A stretch of DNA of 20,176 nt from JBBKWX01 sp037969175 (GTDB lineage Bacteria > Bacteroidota > Bacteroidia > AKYH767-A > JBBKVM01), in assembly GCA_037969175.1 (NCBI GenBank), contig JBBKWX010000076.1, positions 1 through 20,176 of the forward strand. The letters are read 5' to 3'. The notes beneath the pieces are model-generated. The model was not told where the DNA came from. It saw nothing but the letters and a program-made list of their open reading frames with translations, and ran no database searches. Shown here piece by piece: positions 8,874-16,060 of the stretch. Positions within the stretch are counted from its first letter, which is position 1; each line of letters opens with the position of its first letter. A program made the translations under genes and the position numbers.

Positions 8874-8904
8874 ATTACGAGATACGAATTACGAGATACG
8901 AATT
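8874..8904. repeat. 14-base tandem repeat, two copies plus three bases
   Basis: ATTACGAGATACGA occurs twice head to tail (8874-8887 and 8888-8901), followed by ATT, starting 4 bases after the gatC stop codon. It is unlike the coding sequence around it. Short AT-rich iterations of this kind are simple-sequence spacer repeats; no function can be assigned. Confidence 0.8.
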
Positions 8905-9059
8905 CAATTTGAAATTAGGAATGTCGCTTTGTAATTGGTTTCTCTGCTGTTCCTGAATCCTTTTTTTCACCACAAAGACATAGAGACACAAAATTTCTCA
9001 CTCTTTCGTCTTTAAACGCGCCCCCTTCGGACGCCCCTACAATATTCTTTCGTATCAGA
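8905..9059. other. Intergenic spacer between convergent gatC and lepA
   Basis: This stretch has no supported gene. It contains a low-complexity, purine-patterned piece at about 8969-8996 (CACCACAAAGACATAGAGAC and following bases), a T-run at about 8962-8968, and a GC-rich patch at 9017-9041 (GCGCCCCCTTCGGACGCCCC) that stands out from the AT-rich surroundings. I could not form a stable stem from the GC-rich patch. It may be debris of dispersed intergenic repeats; a termination role for the two converging genes is possible but not shown. Confidence 0.5.
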
Positions 9060-10847
9060 TCAATCCAGTTTAAGAACCGCCATGAAGGCTTCCTGCGGGA
9101 TCTCCACATTACCAACCTGACGCATACGTTTCTTACCTGCTTTCTGCTTCTCGAGAAGTTTACGTTTACGGGAAATATCACCACCATAACATTTAGCAGT
9201 AACATCTTTTCGCAAAGCTTTTACGGTTTCGCGGGCAATGATCTTGGATCCGATAGAAGCCTGAATGATGATCTCAAACTGTTGACGTGTGATCAGTTCT
9301 TTCAATTTCTCACAGATCTTTTTACCAAAAGAGAATGCATGATCTCTATGGATCAAAGCGGAAAGTGCATCTACAGGTTCGCCGTTCAAACGAATATCTA
9401 AGCGTACCAATGCTGATTCTTTATAGTCTACCGGATGATAATCGAAAGAAGCATATCCTTTTGAAATGGTTTTCAAACGATCATAGAAATCGAATACGAT
9501 CTCAGCAAGAGGCATTTCAAAAGTAAGTTCTACCCTATCTGTAGTGAGGTAACTTTGATTTACGATAGTACCCCGCTTATTGATACAAAGTGTCATGATG
9601 GCACCAGTATATTCAGATTTTGTAATGATAGATGCGCGAATGTAAGGTTCCTCGATATGATCCAGTTTACTTGGATCCGGAAGATCAGAAGGGTTATTGA
9701 TTGGGGTCATCACTCCATTAGTGAGGAAAGCCTTATATGAAACGTTTGGAACTGTAGTGATAACAGTCATGTTGAATTCACGTTCAAGTCTTTCCTGGAT
9801 GATCTCCATATGGAGCATTCCCAGGAATCCGCAACGAAAACCAAATCCGAGGGCTGCAGATGATTCAGGTTCGAAGATCAGTGAAGCATCGTTCAGCTGA
9901 AGTTTTTCCATGGATGCACGAAGCTCTTCGTATTCATCGGTATCAACCGGATAAAGCCCGGCGAAAACCATAGGTTTTACATCTTCGAAACCACTGATCG
10001 CAGCGGTAGTAGGATTATCAAAATTGGTGATCGTATCCCCTACTTTCACTTCTTTTGCTTCCTTAATACCGGAAATAATATATCCGACATCTCCTGCACT
10101 AACAATAGACCGAGGCTGCTTGTCGAGCCTAAGTGTACCTATCTCATCGGCATAGTAATCCTTTTTTGTGGCGATGAATTTTACATGATCGCCCTTTCTG
10201 ATGGAACCATCAATGACTTTATAATACGCAATGATACCACGAAATGGGTTGAACACCGAATCAAAGATCAATGCTTTGAATGGCGCATTAATATCTCCAA
10301 CCGGAGGATGTATGCGTTCTGTAATAGCTTTTAATATTTCGAGGACACCTGCTCCTGTCTTTCCACTGGCCGACATGATCTCTTCTCTCTTACAACCCAA
10401 CAGGTCAACGATCTGGTCTTTTACTTCCTCAGGATTAGCACTAGGAAGATCAATCTTATTAAGGATGGGAATGATCTCAAGATCATTTTCCAAAGCCAGA
10501 TATAGATTAGAGATCGTCTGAGCCTGAATACCCTGAGCCGCATCAACGATAAGCAAAGCTCCTTCGCAGGCTGCAATACTTCTGCTTACTTCATAGGAGA
10601 AATCAACGTGACCCGGTGTATCGATCAAATTTAAGACATACTTCTTTCCATCCAGTTCATAATCCATCTGGATAGCATGACTTTTTATGGTAATACCCCG
10701 TTCTCTTTCAAGATCCATATCATCCAAAACTTGCGCCTGGGCTTTGTTATGTCCTAATGAACCTGTATATTCAAGTAAGCGATCGGCCAGGGTACTCTTC
10801 CCATGGTCGATGTGAGCAATAATGCAAAAGTTGCGGATATTTTCCAT
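9060..10847 (-). CDS. lepA: Elongation factor 4 (back-translocating GTPase LepA)
   Basis: Translational GTPase of 595 residues, the normal LepA length, acting on the ribosome to reverse or remodel translocation and in 30S assembly. GTP-binding boxes: G1 AHIDHGKS at 11-18, G2 in RERGITIKS, G3 DTPGH at 76-80, G4 NKID at 130-133, G5 SASGKTG at 159-165. Then the EF-G-like domains II, III and V, and the LepA-specific C-terminal domain ending with AKCYGGDISRKRKLLEKQKAGKKRMRQ-type sequence followed by GNVEIPQEAFMAVL; that domain and the absence of EF-G domain IV separate it from EF-G. The ATG at 10847 fits the family start MENIRNFCIIAHIDHGKS. It is monocistronic on the minus strand, divergent from the ECF sigma gene. 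Identification is secure. Confidence 0.97.
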   Translation of the reverse strand: MENIRNFCIIAHIDHGKSTLADRLLEYTGSLGHNKAQAQVLDDMDLERERGITIKSHAIQMDYELDGKKYVLNLIDTPGHVDFSYEVSRSIAACEGALLIVDAAQGIQAQTISNLYLALENDLEIIPILNKIDLPSANPEEVKDQIVDLLGCKREEIMSASGKTGAGVLEILKAITERIHPPVGDINAPFKALIFDSVFNPFRGIIAYYKVIDGSIRKGDHVKFIATKKDYYADEIGTLRLDKQPRSIVSAGDVGYIISGIKEAKEVKVGDTITNFDNPTTAAISGFEDVKPMVFAGLYPVDTDEYEELRASMEKLQLNDASLIFEPESSAALGFGFRCGFLGMLHMEIIQERLEREFNMTVITTVPNVSYKAFLTNGVMTPINNPSDLPDPSKLDHIEEPYIRASIITKSEYTGAIMTLCINKRGTIVNQSYLTTDRVELTFEMPLAEIVFDFYDRLKTISKGYASFDYHPVDYKESALVRLDIRLNGEPVDALSALIHRDHAFSFGKKICEKLKELITRQQFEIIIQASIGSKIIARETVKALRKDVTAKCYGGDISRKRKLLEKQKAGKKRMRQVGNVEIPQEAFMAVLKLD

Positions 10848-10854
10848 TCGGCTG

Positions 10855-10862
10855 CAAAATTA
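10855..10862 (-). promoter_or_regulatory. Predicted -7 promoter box of lepA
   Basis: On the minus strand this reads TAATTTTG, an exact match to the Bacteroidota -7 consensus TAnnTTTG, with only 7 bases between it and the lepA ATG. No good TTG is seen at the expected -33 distance. The position implies transcription starting at or within a base or two of the start codon. Confidence 0.4.
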
Positions 10863-10922
10863 GTCTTTTTCCATTACTCTAGCCTCATCACAATAGATTG
10901 ATACTAGTACATTTCTAAAAAA

Positions 10923-10939
10923 GTTGAAAAATTTTCAAC
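10923..10939. promoter_or_regulatory. 17-base palindrome upstream of the ECF sigma gene, possible operator
   Basis: GTTGAAAA-A-TTTTCAAC is a perfect inverted repeat with 8-base arms around one central base. It lies 53 bases before the sigma factor ATG and about 75 bases from the lepA start. A promoter-like TAATTTG lies at 10962-10968, which places the palindrome over the expected -33 region of the sigma promoter. A one-base centre is poor for an RNA hairpin but good for a dimeric DNA-binding protein. The regulator is unknown. Confidence 0.4.
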
Positions 10940-10992
10940 CCCAGATGCAACCATTATTGGCTAATTTGCATCCTTATAAATAGAAACCAACG

Positions 10993-11529
10993 ATGAACGA
11001 ACAAGTGCTGATAAGAGAATGTCTTCAAGGGAAGACACATGCTCAGAAAGCATTGTTTGACACCTATGCCGGTAAAGTGATGGGTATCTGTATCCGATAC
11101 ATGAAAGATAGAGATGAAGCGAATGACCTGTTACAAGAAAGTTTTATACGAATATTCAATGGTTTGAAGAATTTTCGAGAGGATGCGCCTCTCGATGCCT
11201 GGATAAGGAGAATCACGGTTAATACTTGTCTTGAATTCCTTAGAAGACATATTGAACTTCATAAGGCGACAGACAAAGAATTAGGAGATGAGGAGCAACA
11301 TAGTTTCGAAGGACCTGCAGAAGCACTTCAAGTGGAGGATCTGATGAAAATGATAACTTCATTACCCACCGGTTACAGAACCATATTTAACTTGTTTGCT
11401 ATTGAGGGATATACCCATAAGGAGATAGCAGAGCAACTGAATATTAGTGAAGGAACCAGCAAGTCCCAATATTTCAGAGCAAGACAAGAATTACAAAAGA
11501 TCATCAGTTTTGAGCAAATAAATACATGA
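10993..11529 (+). CDS. ECF-type RNA polymerase sigma-70 factor
   Basis: Group 4 sigma factor of 178 residues, directing RNA polymerase to an alternative promoter set. Region 2 spans about 22-90 with the core-binding/-10 segment DEANDLLQESFIRIF at 41-55 and DAWIRRITVNTCLEFLRR; region 4 spans about 115-170 with LPTGYRTIFNLFAIEGYTH then the helix-turn-helix KEIAEQLNISEGTSKSQYFRAR. There is no region 1 or 3, as expected for an ECF factor. Its stop overlaps the next start by ATGA (11526-11529), the usual arrangement for a sigma factor coupled to its anti-sigma factor. The leader is 53 bases from the 17-base palindrome. It likely controls its own operon and therefore the adhesin downstream, by analogy with other ECF systems; which genes it really drives cannot be read from this sequence. 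Confidence 0.93.
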   Translation: MNEQVLIRECLQGKTHAQKALFDTYAGKVMGICIRYMKDRDEANDLLQESFIRIFNGLKNFREDAPLDAWIRRITVNTCLEFLRRHIELHKATDKELGDEEQHSFEGPAEALQVEDLMKMITSLPTGYRTIFNLFAIEGYTHKEIAEQLNISEGTSKSQYFRARQELQKIISFEQINT

Positions 11530-12656
11530 GTAATAAGGAAAACATAGAGAAATTGTTTTCAGAAGCCCTTTCAAATTATGAGGCTCCTGTAGACCCTTCT
11601 GCGTGGAAAGCTGTTCAGTCCGGAATCAATTCCGGTATTGGAGCAGGAGGCGCAGATACGGGTTTATGGCAAAGTCTGGTTGCTAAAATTCCGGGAGGAA
11701 TAGCCGGACTAGGTGGAGCAGTTGTTGGAACAGGTATTATCATAGGCTCAATTTTTTACTTCACAGAAACACCGGATAAAAATCCGGATGAGAGCATTGA
11801 AGTTACAGAATCTGTCAACATTCCTGAAACACAAAGCACTCCGGAAAATATTGAAACCCAGATCCCGGGAAAGACTGAAAAACAGAACTTCAGTTCACAT
11901 ACAAATCAGGAGCAAAAAGCTTCGACAACCGGTCCATCCAGACAAAAAGCAGAAAGAGTAATAACAGAACGTAGTCCGGCTAATCAATCGGTCAGTGAAT
12001 CAAGGAAAGAAAATACAAATTTTAACTCCCCGATTCATGAATCTCAACAAAAAACTCCGCAAATCATAAATCCGATCAACCCGGTTAAGAAACCCGATAC
12101 AGTGGGACAGGAAGATGCACCGGCACCGACTATGAAAGAGTTGGCAAGAATACAGGCCAATCCAATAGGAGGCGTTGCCCCTTTATCGGTCACATTTAAT
12201 AATGAGGCAAGCGGAAAAACTCTGAAATGGGATTTTGGTAACAATGAGTTTGATAAGTCGGCAGGCTATGTAAAACATACATTCAATAAAGCAGGCAATC
12301 ATGCTGTGATATTGATGGTGACTGATGGGGCCGGAAACACAGAATCGGATACCGTTTATATAGAAGTATTACCCAGTTCCGAAATAAGCCCTGTGCAGAA
12401 CGTCTTTACCCCCAACGAGGACGGCCTGAATGATGTTTTCATCATTCAGGGCAAGGATCTGGCTCAGTTAAAGGTCAGTATCTTCAGTGCCAATGGCAAA
12501 CTGGTTCATAAATGGGAAGGGTTATTTGGCTTCTGGGATGGAAAACTCAGCAATGGGGAACCCGCACCTGCCGGTCCGTACTTTTATGTGATACAAGCCT
12601 TAGGTACTGATAGTAAGAAATACAAGAAAAATGGAACAATAAACCTGATCAGATAG
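11526..12656 (+). CDS. Predicted anti-sigma membrane protein with PKD and T9SS type B C-terminal domains
   Basis: Protein of 376 residues with an unusual make-up. Residues 6-35 (IEKLFSEALSNYEAPVDPSAW then KAVQ) match the short cytoplasmic motif (F-x3-L-x-NYE-x-PVxPxxW) that I associate with anti-sigma-like proteins beside ECF genes in Bacteroidota. One membrane helix follows at about 56-79, then a Ser/Thr/Pro/Gln-rich, low-complexity linker about 82-205, a PKD domain about 212-282 (PIGGVAPLSVTF, KWDFGNN, VKHTFNKAGNHAVILMVTD), and a gliding-motility-associated / T9SS type B C-terminal domain about 290-376 (NVFTPNEDGLNDVF, FWDGKLSNG, PAGPYFYVI, GTINLIR). The N-terminus has positive and acidic residues but no cleavable signal peptide, so it should be held in the inner membrane, at odds with the export role of the C-terminal domain. 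It overlaps the sigma gene by 4 bases and lies 19 bases before the adhesin. The anti-sigma function is inferred from position and the N-terminal motif. Confidence 0.85.
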   Translation: MSNKENIEKLFSEALSNYEAPVDPSAWKAVQSGINSGIGAGGADTGLWQSLVAKIPGGIAGLGGAVVGTGIIIGSIFYFTETPDKNPDESIEVTESVNIPETQSTPENIETQIPGKTEKQNFSSHTNQEQKASTTGPSRQKAERVITERSPANQSVSESRKENTNFNSPIHESQQKTPQIINPINPVKKPDTVGQEDAPAPTMKELARIQANPIGGVAPLSVTFNNEASGKTLKWDFGNNEFDKSAGYVKHTFNKAGNHAVILMVTDGAGNTESDTVYIEVLPSSEISPVQNVFTPNEDGLNDVFIIQGKDLAQLKVSIFSANGKLVHKWEGLFGFWDGKLSNGEPAPAGPYFYVIQALGTDSKKYKKNGTINLIR

Positions 12657-12675
12657 ACCACAACCCCTATAAACC

Positions 12676-15600
12676 ATGAAACGAAATCAATTTTTTACTA
12701 ACTTGTGCCTCCCTTACAATAAGGGAATGCAGGGTTCAATCAATAATTCCAGGACATCTAATTTTAAAACCATGAAACACGCTTTACGTTTAGTATTCGT
12801 ATTTTTGATCGCGATCTTCACCGGATTGCAATCAGCTAATGCAAGTCACCTTGCAGCAGGTAATATCTCATATACCTACATTGGCCCCAATCAATATCTG
12901 TTAACCCTGACATTGTATAGGGATTGTTCAGGTATCTCTGCACCAACTACAGTGAGCATTTCATACAACGCTCCGGGTTGCGCAGCCACATCTTTATCTA
13001 TAACACTCCAGCCTATCCCGGGTACAGGAGCTCAGGTTGCAAACAGTCCTTGCGTACCGGGCGGATCATGTACAGGTAGCCCTGCTCAGGGTATGCAGGA
13101 ATGGAAATATCAGGGAACTGTAACGCTTCCACAAGCTTGTTCTAACTGGACATTCTCATACTCACTATGTTGCAGAAACACTTCTACAAACATTACGAAT
13201 TCCCAAAGCCAGAATTTCTTTGTTAGTTCTACTTTAAATAACCAAGCTTTCCCAACTAACAGCTCACCTACATTCAACTTCCCTCCTTACCAGGCTTTCT
13301 GTGTAAATAGTCAGTTCTTTTTTGATCAGGGAGCTACTGATATCGATGGTGATTCAATGGTATTCACTTTAGCAGGTGGCCAAAGTGCTGCAGGTACGCA
13401 AATGGGTTATGTTAATCCATACACACCCTTATGTCCTCTTCAAACTACTCCTGCATGTGCGATCTCTATTGATCCAAATACTGGTTTGATCTCCTTCTTG
13501 CCAACCCTTACCGGTAGTTTCGTTATCGTTGTCAGGGTTGACCAATATGACAAGGTAACAGGTTTGCTTATTGGAAGCGTAACAAGAGATATGCAGATCC
13601 TTATTTCTGCCAACTGTAATATCATATACCCTGCTTATGATCCAACGATCGCAACAGGAGGTATCATAGCTAGTTGTGGAGATACTTCGATCATTGTTGA
13701 TCTTCAAAACGATATTCAGTGCGGTTCGGTTGCGCCTGATGGATCTGATTTCCGTCTTACAGGTCCAACCAGCAATCCACTGCCTGTTATTTCAGCTACA
13801 CCATTAACATGTATCAATGGTTTCACTCGTCAGATCAGATTAAATCTTTGGCTGCCATTAACAAATGGAACACATTATCTGCAAACCAAAGTAGGATTTG
13901 ATAATAATACACTGTTGAGTATTTGCGGTACATCCATGGCTGAATACGATACTGTTCTTGTTGTTGCCAATACTGTTGGAACTGTTCAACCTGCAACTGA
14001 AACTATCAGTTGTAATGCTGTAGCGATGATGGTTACATTCCCGGATGAAATTCTCTGCACCAGCATCTCATTAAATGGTAGTGATTTTAATTTGGTTGAT
14101 GGATCAGGTAACTCTTATATCATTACTGCTATGGCAGGAGTTGGTTGTGCTACAGGATCACTTTACACTAATCAGATCTATATGACATTGGGTTCATATA
14201 TCGGAAATGCAGGTACGCTCTACCTTATTGCAAAAAATGGAACTGATGCCAATACAATAGCTAACCGTTGCGGAAACTTTAATCCTATTGGCGATACCAT
14301 GGCAACGATCCAGGCAACTGCTCCGCTTAGCATTTCTGTAGGATCTGATCTTACAATTTGTTCAGCAGATGCACTGCCAACAATTGATGCAGGAATCTCT
14401 GATCCAAATGCAACATTTACATGGACGCTTGATGGTAACCCTGTAGGTGGAAACACACAGGTACTTCAAACAACAGGTCCCGGTGTGTATGCTGTGAATG
14501 TAAGCCTTGGACCATTCTGTCAGGGTGATGATGATATGACTCTTACGGTTATTCAAACTCCGGTTGTAAATATTGGAGGTGATATCGTTCATTGTGCTTC
14601 TGATCCACTTCCTACTTTGGATGCAGGTAATTCAGGTGCCACAACTTATGTTTGGACTCTTAATGGAACTCCATTTGGAGGAAATACTCAAACAGTAACT
14701 GCCCCTGCTACTTCAGGTACAATAGCTGTTTCTGTGACTAATGGCGGTATTTGTACTTCAACTGATACATTGGATTTCATCGTTACAAACAATCCGATCA
14801 TCACTATGGCTGATCAAACAATTTGTGCTGGTCAGAATGCTACATTGGATGCCGGTATTGCAAATGCCACATCATATGCATGGACATACAATGGAAACCC
14901 AGCAGGTAATACACAAACGATCACTGCTACTCAGGCTGGAACATATAATGTTAATGTAACGATAGGTTCGAATTGTAACGGAAGCGGAAACATGACACTT
15001 AGTGTTATTACGATTCCAGTTATCAATCTTGCCAGTTCTACGATCTGTGATGGTGATCCAATAGCGTTGCTTGACGCAGGCAATCCAGGAGCAGTAAGCT
15101 ATATATGGTCTCTTGATGGAAACGTGATTCCTGGAGCTAATGGTCAAACTTACCAACCAACTGTTGCAGGTGCATATTCAGTTATTGTTGATAATGGCAA
15201 TGGATGTACCGGTTCAGGTAGTATGACGCTTACAGTTTTGACCAACTTGATCATTGATCTTGGTGGTGATCAAACGATATGTGAAGGATTGGAAACAACT
15301 ATCGACGCAGGTCCTGTAGCCGGTGGAGGTACTTATTCATGGACTTTGAATGGTAACCCATTCGGAGGTAATACACAAACTATCCAGGTTTCTCAGTCAG
15401 GAACCTATGTAGTTAATGTTGTTAATTCAAATGGATGTACCGGAACTGATGAGGCAGATTTATTTGTCCAGGCTTATCCACCTGCTACTACTGTAAATTG
15501 TGTAAGCTCAAATGGAAACTATACATATAGCTGGGCTTCTATTCCGGGTGCAGCAGGATACGAAGTAAGTATCGATGGCGGTGTTACCTGGATCAACCCA

Positions 15601-15972
15601 AGCAGTGGTGCTACAGGAGTGACGCATACTATATCTTCTCCGGTATCAAATTTCCAGGTTCATGTAATAGGTTCGGGTGATTGTAACCCGGGTCCAGCTG
15701 CTTCAGCTACTTGTGAAGTTATCATACCTAACGTAATGACCATAGATGGTGATGGCAAGAATGATATTTTCGCAATCACAAATCTTTCACAATTCAATAA
15801 TGTGGTTCTGGAAGTATACAACCGTTGGGGAATAAAAGTTTATGAAAATTCAGCTTATGAGAATTTCAATAAGTGGGATGGTGATAAACTTAGTGCCGGA
15901 ACTTATTTTTATAATTTGATCATAAATGATACTGACAAACGTACAGGAACATTGACGATCATACGTAAATAA
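12676..15972 (+). CDS. Large secreted Ig-repeat adhesin with T9SS type B C-terminal domain
   Basis: Cell-surface protein of up to 1,098 residues. A signal peptide lies at 33-56 (MKHALRLVFVFLIAIFTG, cleavage likely after ANA). An alternative start, ATG at 12772, would begin exactly there; I keep 12676 because the frame is open, lies 19 bases after the preceding gene and shares the same ACCATGAAAC start context. The mature N-terminus (SHLAAGNISYTYIG, LTLTLYRDCSG, SLCCRN) is a domain I know from other Bacteroidota gliding-type surface proteins. It is followed by repeated beta domains, five Ig-like repeats from about 550 to 935, an Fn3-like domain about 936-1012, and a gliding-motility/T9SS type B C-terminal domain 1016-1098 (GDGKNDIF, VYNRWGIKVYE, KWDGDKLSAGTYFYN, TLTIIRK). 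The usual FTPN of that domain is changed to MTID. It should cross the outer membrane by T9SS and stay on or leave the surface as an adhesin. The ligand is unknown. Confidence 0.88.
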   Translation: MKRNQFFTNLCLPYNKGMQGSINNSRTSNFKTMKHALRLVFVFLIAIFTGLQSANASHLAAGNISYTYIGPNQYLLTLTLYRDCSGISAPTTVSISYNAPGCAATSLSITLQPIPGTGAQVANSPCVPGGSCTGSPAQGMQEWKYQGTVTLPQACSNWTFSYSLCCRNTSTNITNSQSQNFFVSSTLNNQAFPTNSSPTFNFPPYQAFCVNSQFFFDQGATDIDGDSMVFTLAGGQSAAGTQMGYVNPYTPLCPLQTTPACAISIDPNTGLISFLPTLTGSFVIVVRVDQYDKVTGLLIGSVTRDMQILISANCNIIYPAYDPTIATGGIIASCGDTSIIVDLQNDIQCGSVAPDGSDFRLTGPTSNPLPVISATPLTCINGFTRQIRLNLWLPLTNGTHYLQTKVGFDNNTLLSICGTSMAEYDTVLVVANTVGTVQPATETISCNAVAMMVTFPDEILCTSISLNGSDFNLVDGSGNSYIITAMAGVGCATGSLYTNQIYMTLGSYIGNAGTLYLIAKNGTDANTIANRCGNFNPIGDTMATIQATAPLSISVGSDLTICSADALPTIDAGISDPNATFTWTLDGNPVGGNTQVLQTTGPGVYAVNVSLGPFCQGDDDMTLTVIQTPVVNIGGDIVHCASDPLPTLDAGNSGATTYVWTLNGTPFGGNTQTVTAPATSGTIAVSVTNGGICTSTDTLDFIVTNNPIITMADQTICAGQNATLDAGIANATSYAWTYNGNPAGNTQTITATQAGTYNVNVTIGSNCNGSGNMTLSVITIPVINLASSTICDGDPIALLDAGNPGAVSYIWSLDGNVIPGANGQTYQPTVAGAYSVIVDNGNGCTGSGSMTLTVLTNLIIDLGGDQTICEGLETTIDAGPVAGGGTYSWTLNGNPFGGNTQTIQVSQSGTYVVNVVNSNGCTGTDEADLFVQAYPPATTVNCVSSNGNYTYSWASIPGAAGYEVSIDGGVTWINPSSGATGVTHTISSPVSNFQVHVIGSGDCNPGPAASATCEVIIPNVMTIDGDGKNDIFAITNLSQFNNVVLEVYNRWGIKVYENSAYENFNKWDGDKLSAGTYFYNLIINDTDKRTGTLTIIRK
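14326..15477 (+). repeat. Five Ig-like coding repeats inside the adhesin
   Basis: Repeats of about 74-78 residues begin near 14326, 14566, 14797, 15019 and 15250. Each has the pattern T-I-C (or V-H-C), then L/I-DAG, Y/F-x-W-x-L/Y-D/N-G-x-P, G-N-T-Q, G-T/V-Y-x-V-x-V, a second Cys and G-S/T at the end. The paired cysteines could form one disulfide per domain after export. The DNA is partly recycled too: GGTGGAAACACACAG, GGAGGAAATACTCAAAC and GGAGGTAATACACAAAC recur at the same place in repeats 1, 2 and 5. Confidence 0.8.
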
Positions 15973-16001
15973 ACAGAGGAATTTATCCTCATACATTTTA
16001 A

Positions 16002-16041
16002 CCTAAGGGTTGTCTTGTCGACAGATGAGACAACCCTTTGG
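16002..16041 (+). terminator. Strong hairpin terminator after the adhesin gene
   Basis: Arms AAGGGTTGTCT (16005-16015) and AGACAACCCTT (16028-16038) pair perfectly over 11 bases around a 12-base loop; beyond a T-T mismatch two more C-G pairs extend the stem (CC at 16002-16003 with GG at 16040-16041). The loop itself begins with the self-complementary TGTCGACA. A smaller hairpin, GAGGA-ATTTA-TCCTC (15976-15990), lies just after the stop codon. There is no long T-run after the main stem (TTTGGTTATAAAAG), so intrinsic termination is likely but not certain; an RNA-stability role is also possible. Confidence 0.6.
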
Positions 16042-16060
16042 TTATAAAAGAAAAGTCTTT

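Noticed and set aside
8915..9205. Minus-strand open frame of 96 codons at the end of lepA
   Set aside because: About half lies in the lepA 3' end in another frame and the rest in low-complexity spacer; the protein is Arg/Val-rich without family features.
16010..16060. Longer metF start at the TTG at 16010
   Set aside because: It begins within the terminator hairpin and adds residues unlike the MetF family; the ATG at 16061 fits the family start.
15973..16060. SAM riboswitch before metF
   Set aside because: The space is filled by two simple hairpins; none of the conserved SAM-riboswitch core could be matched.
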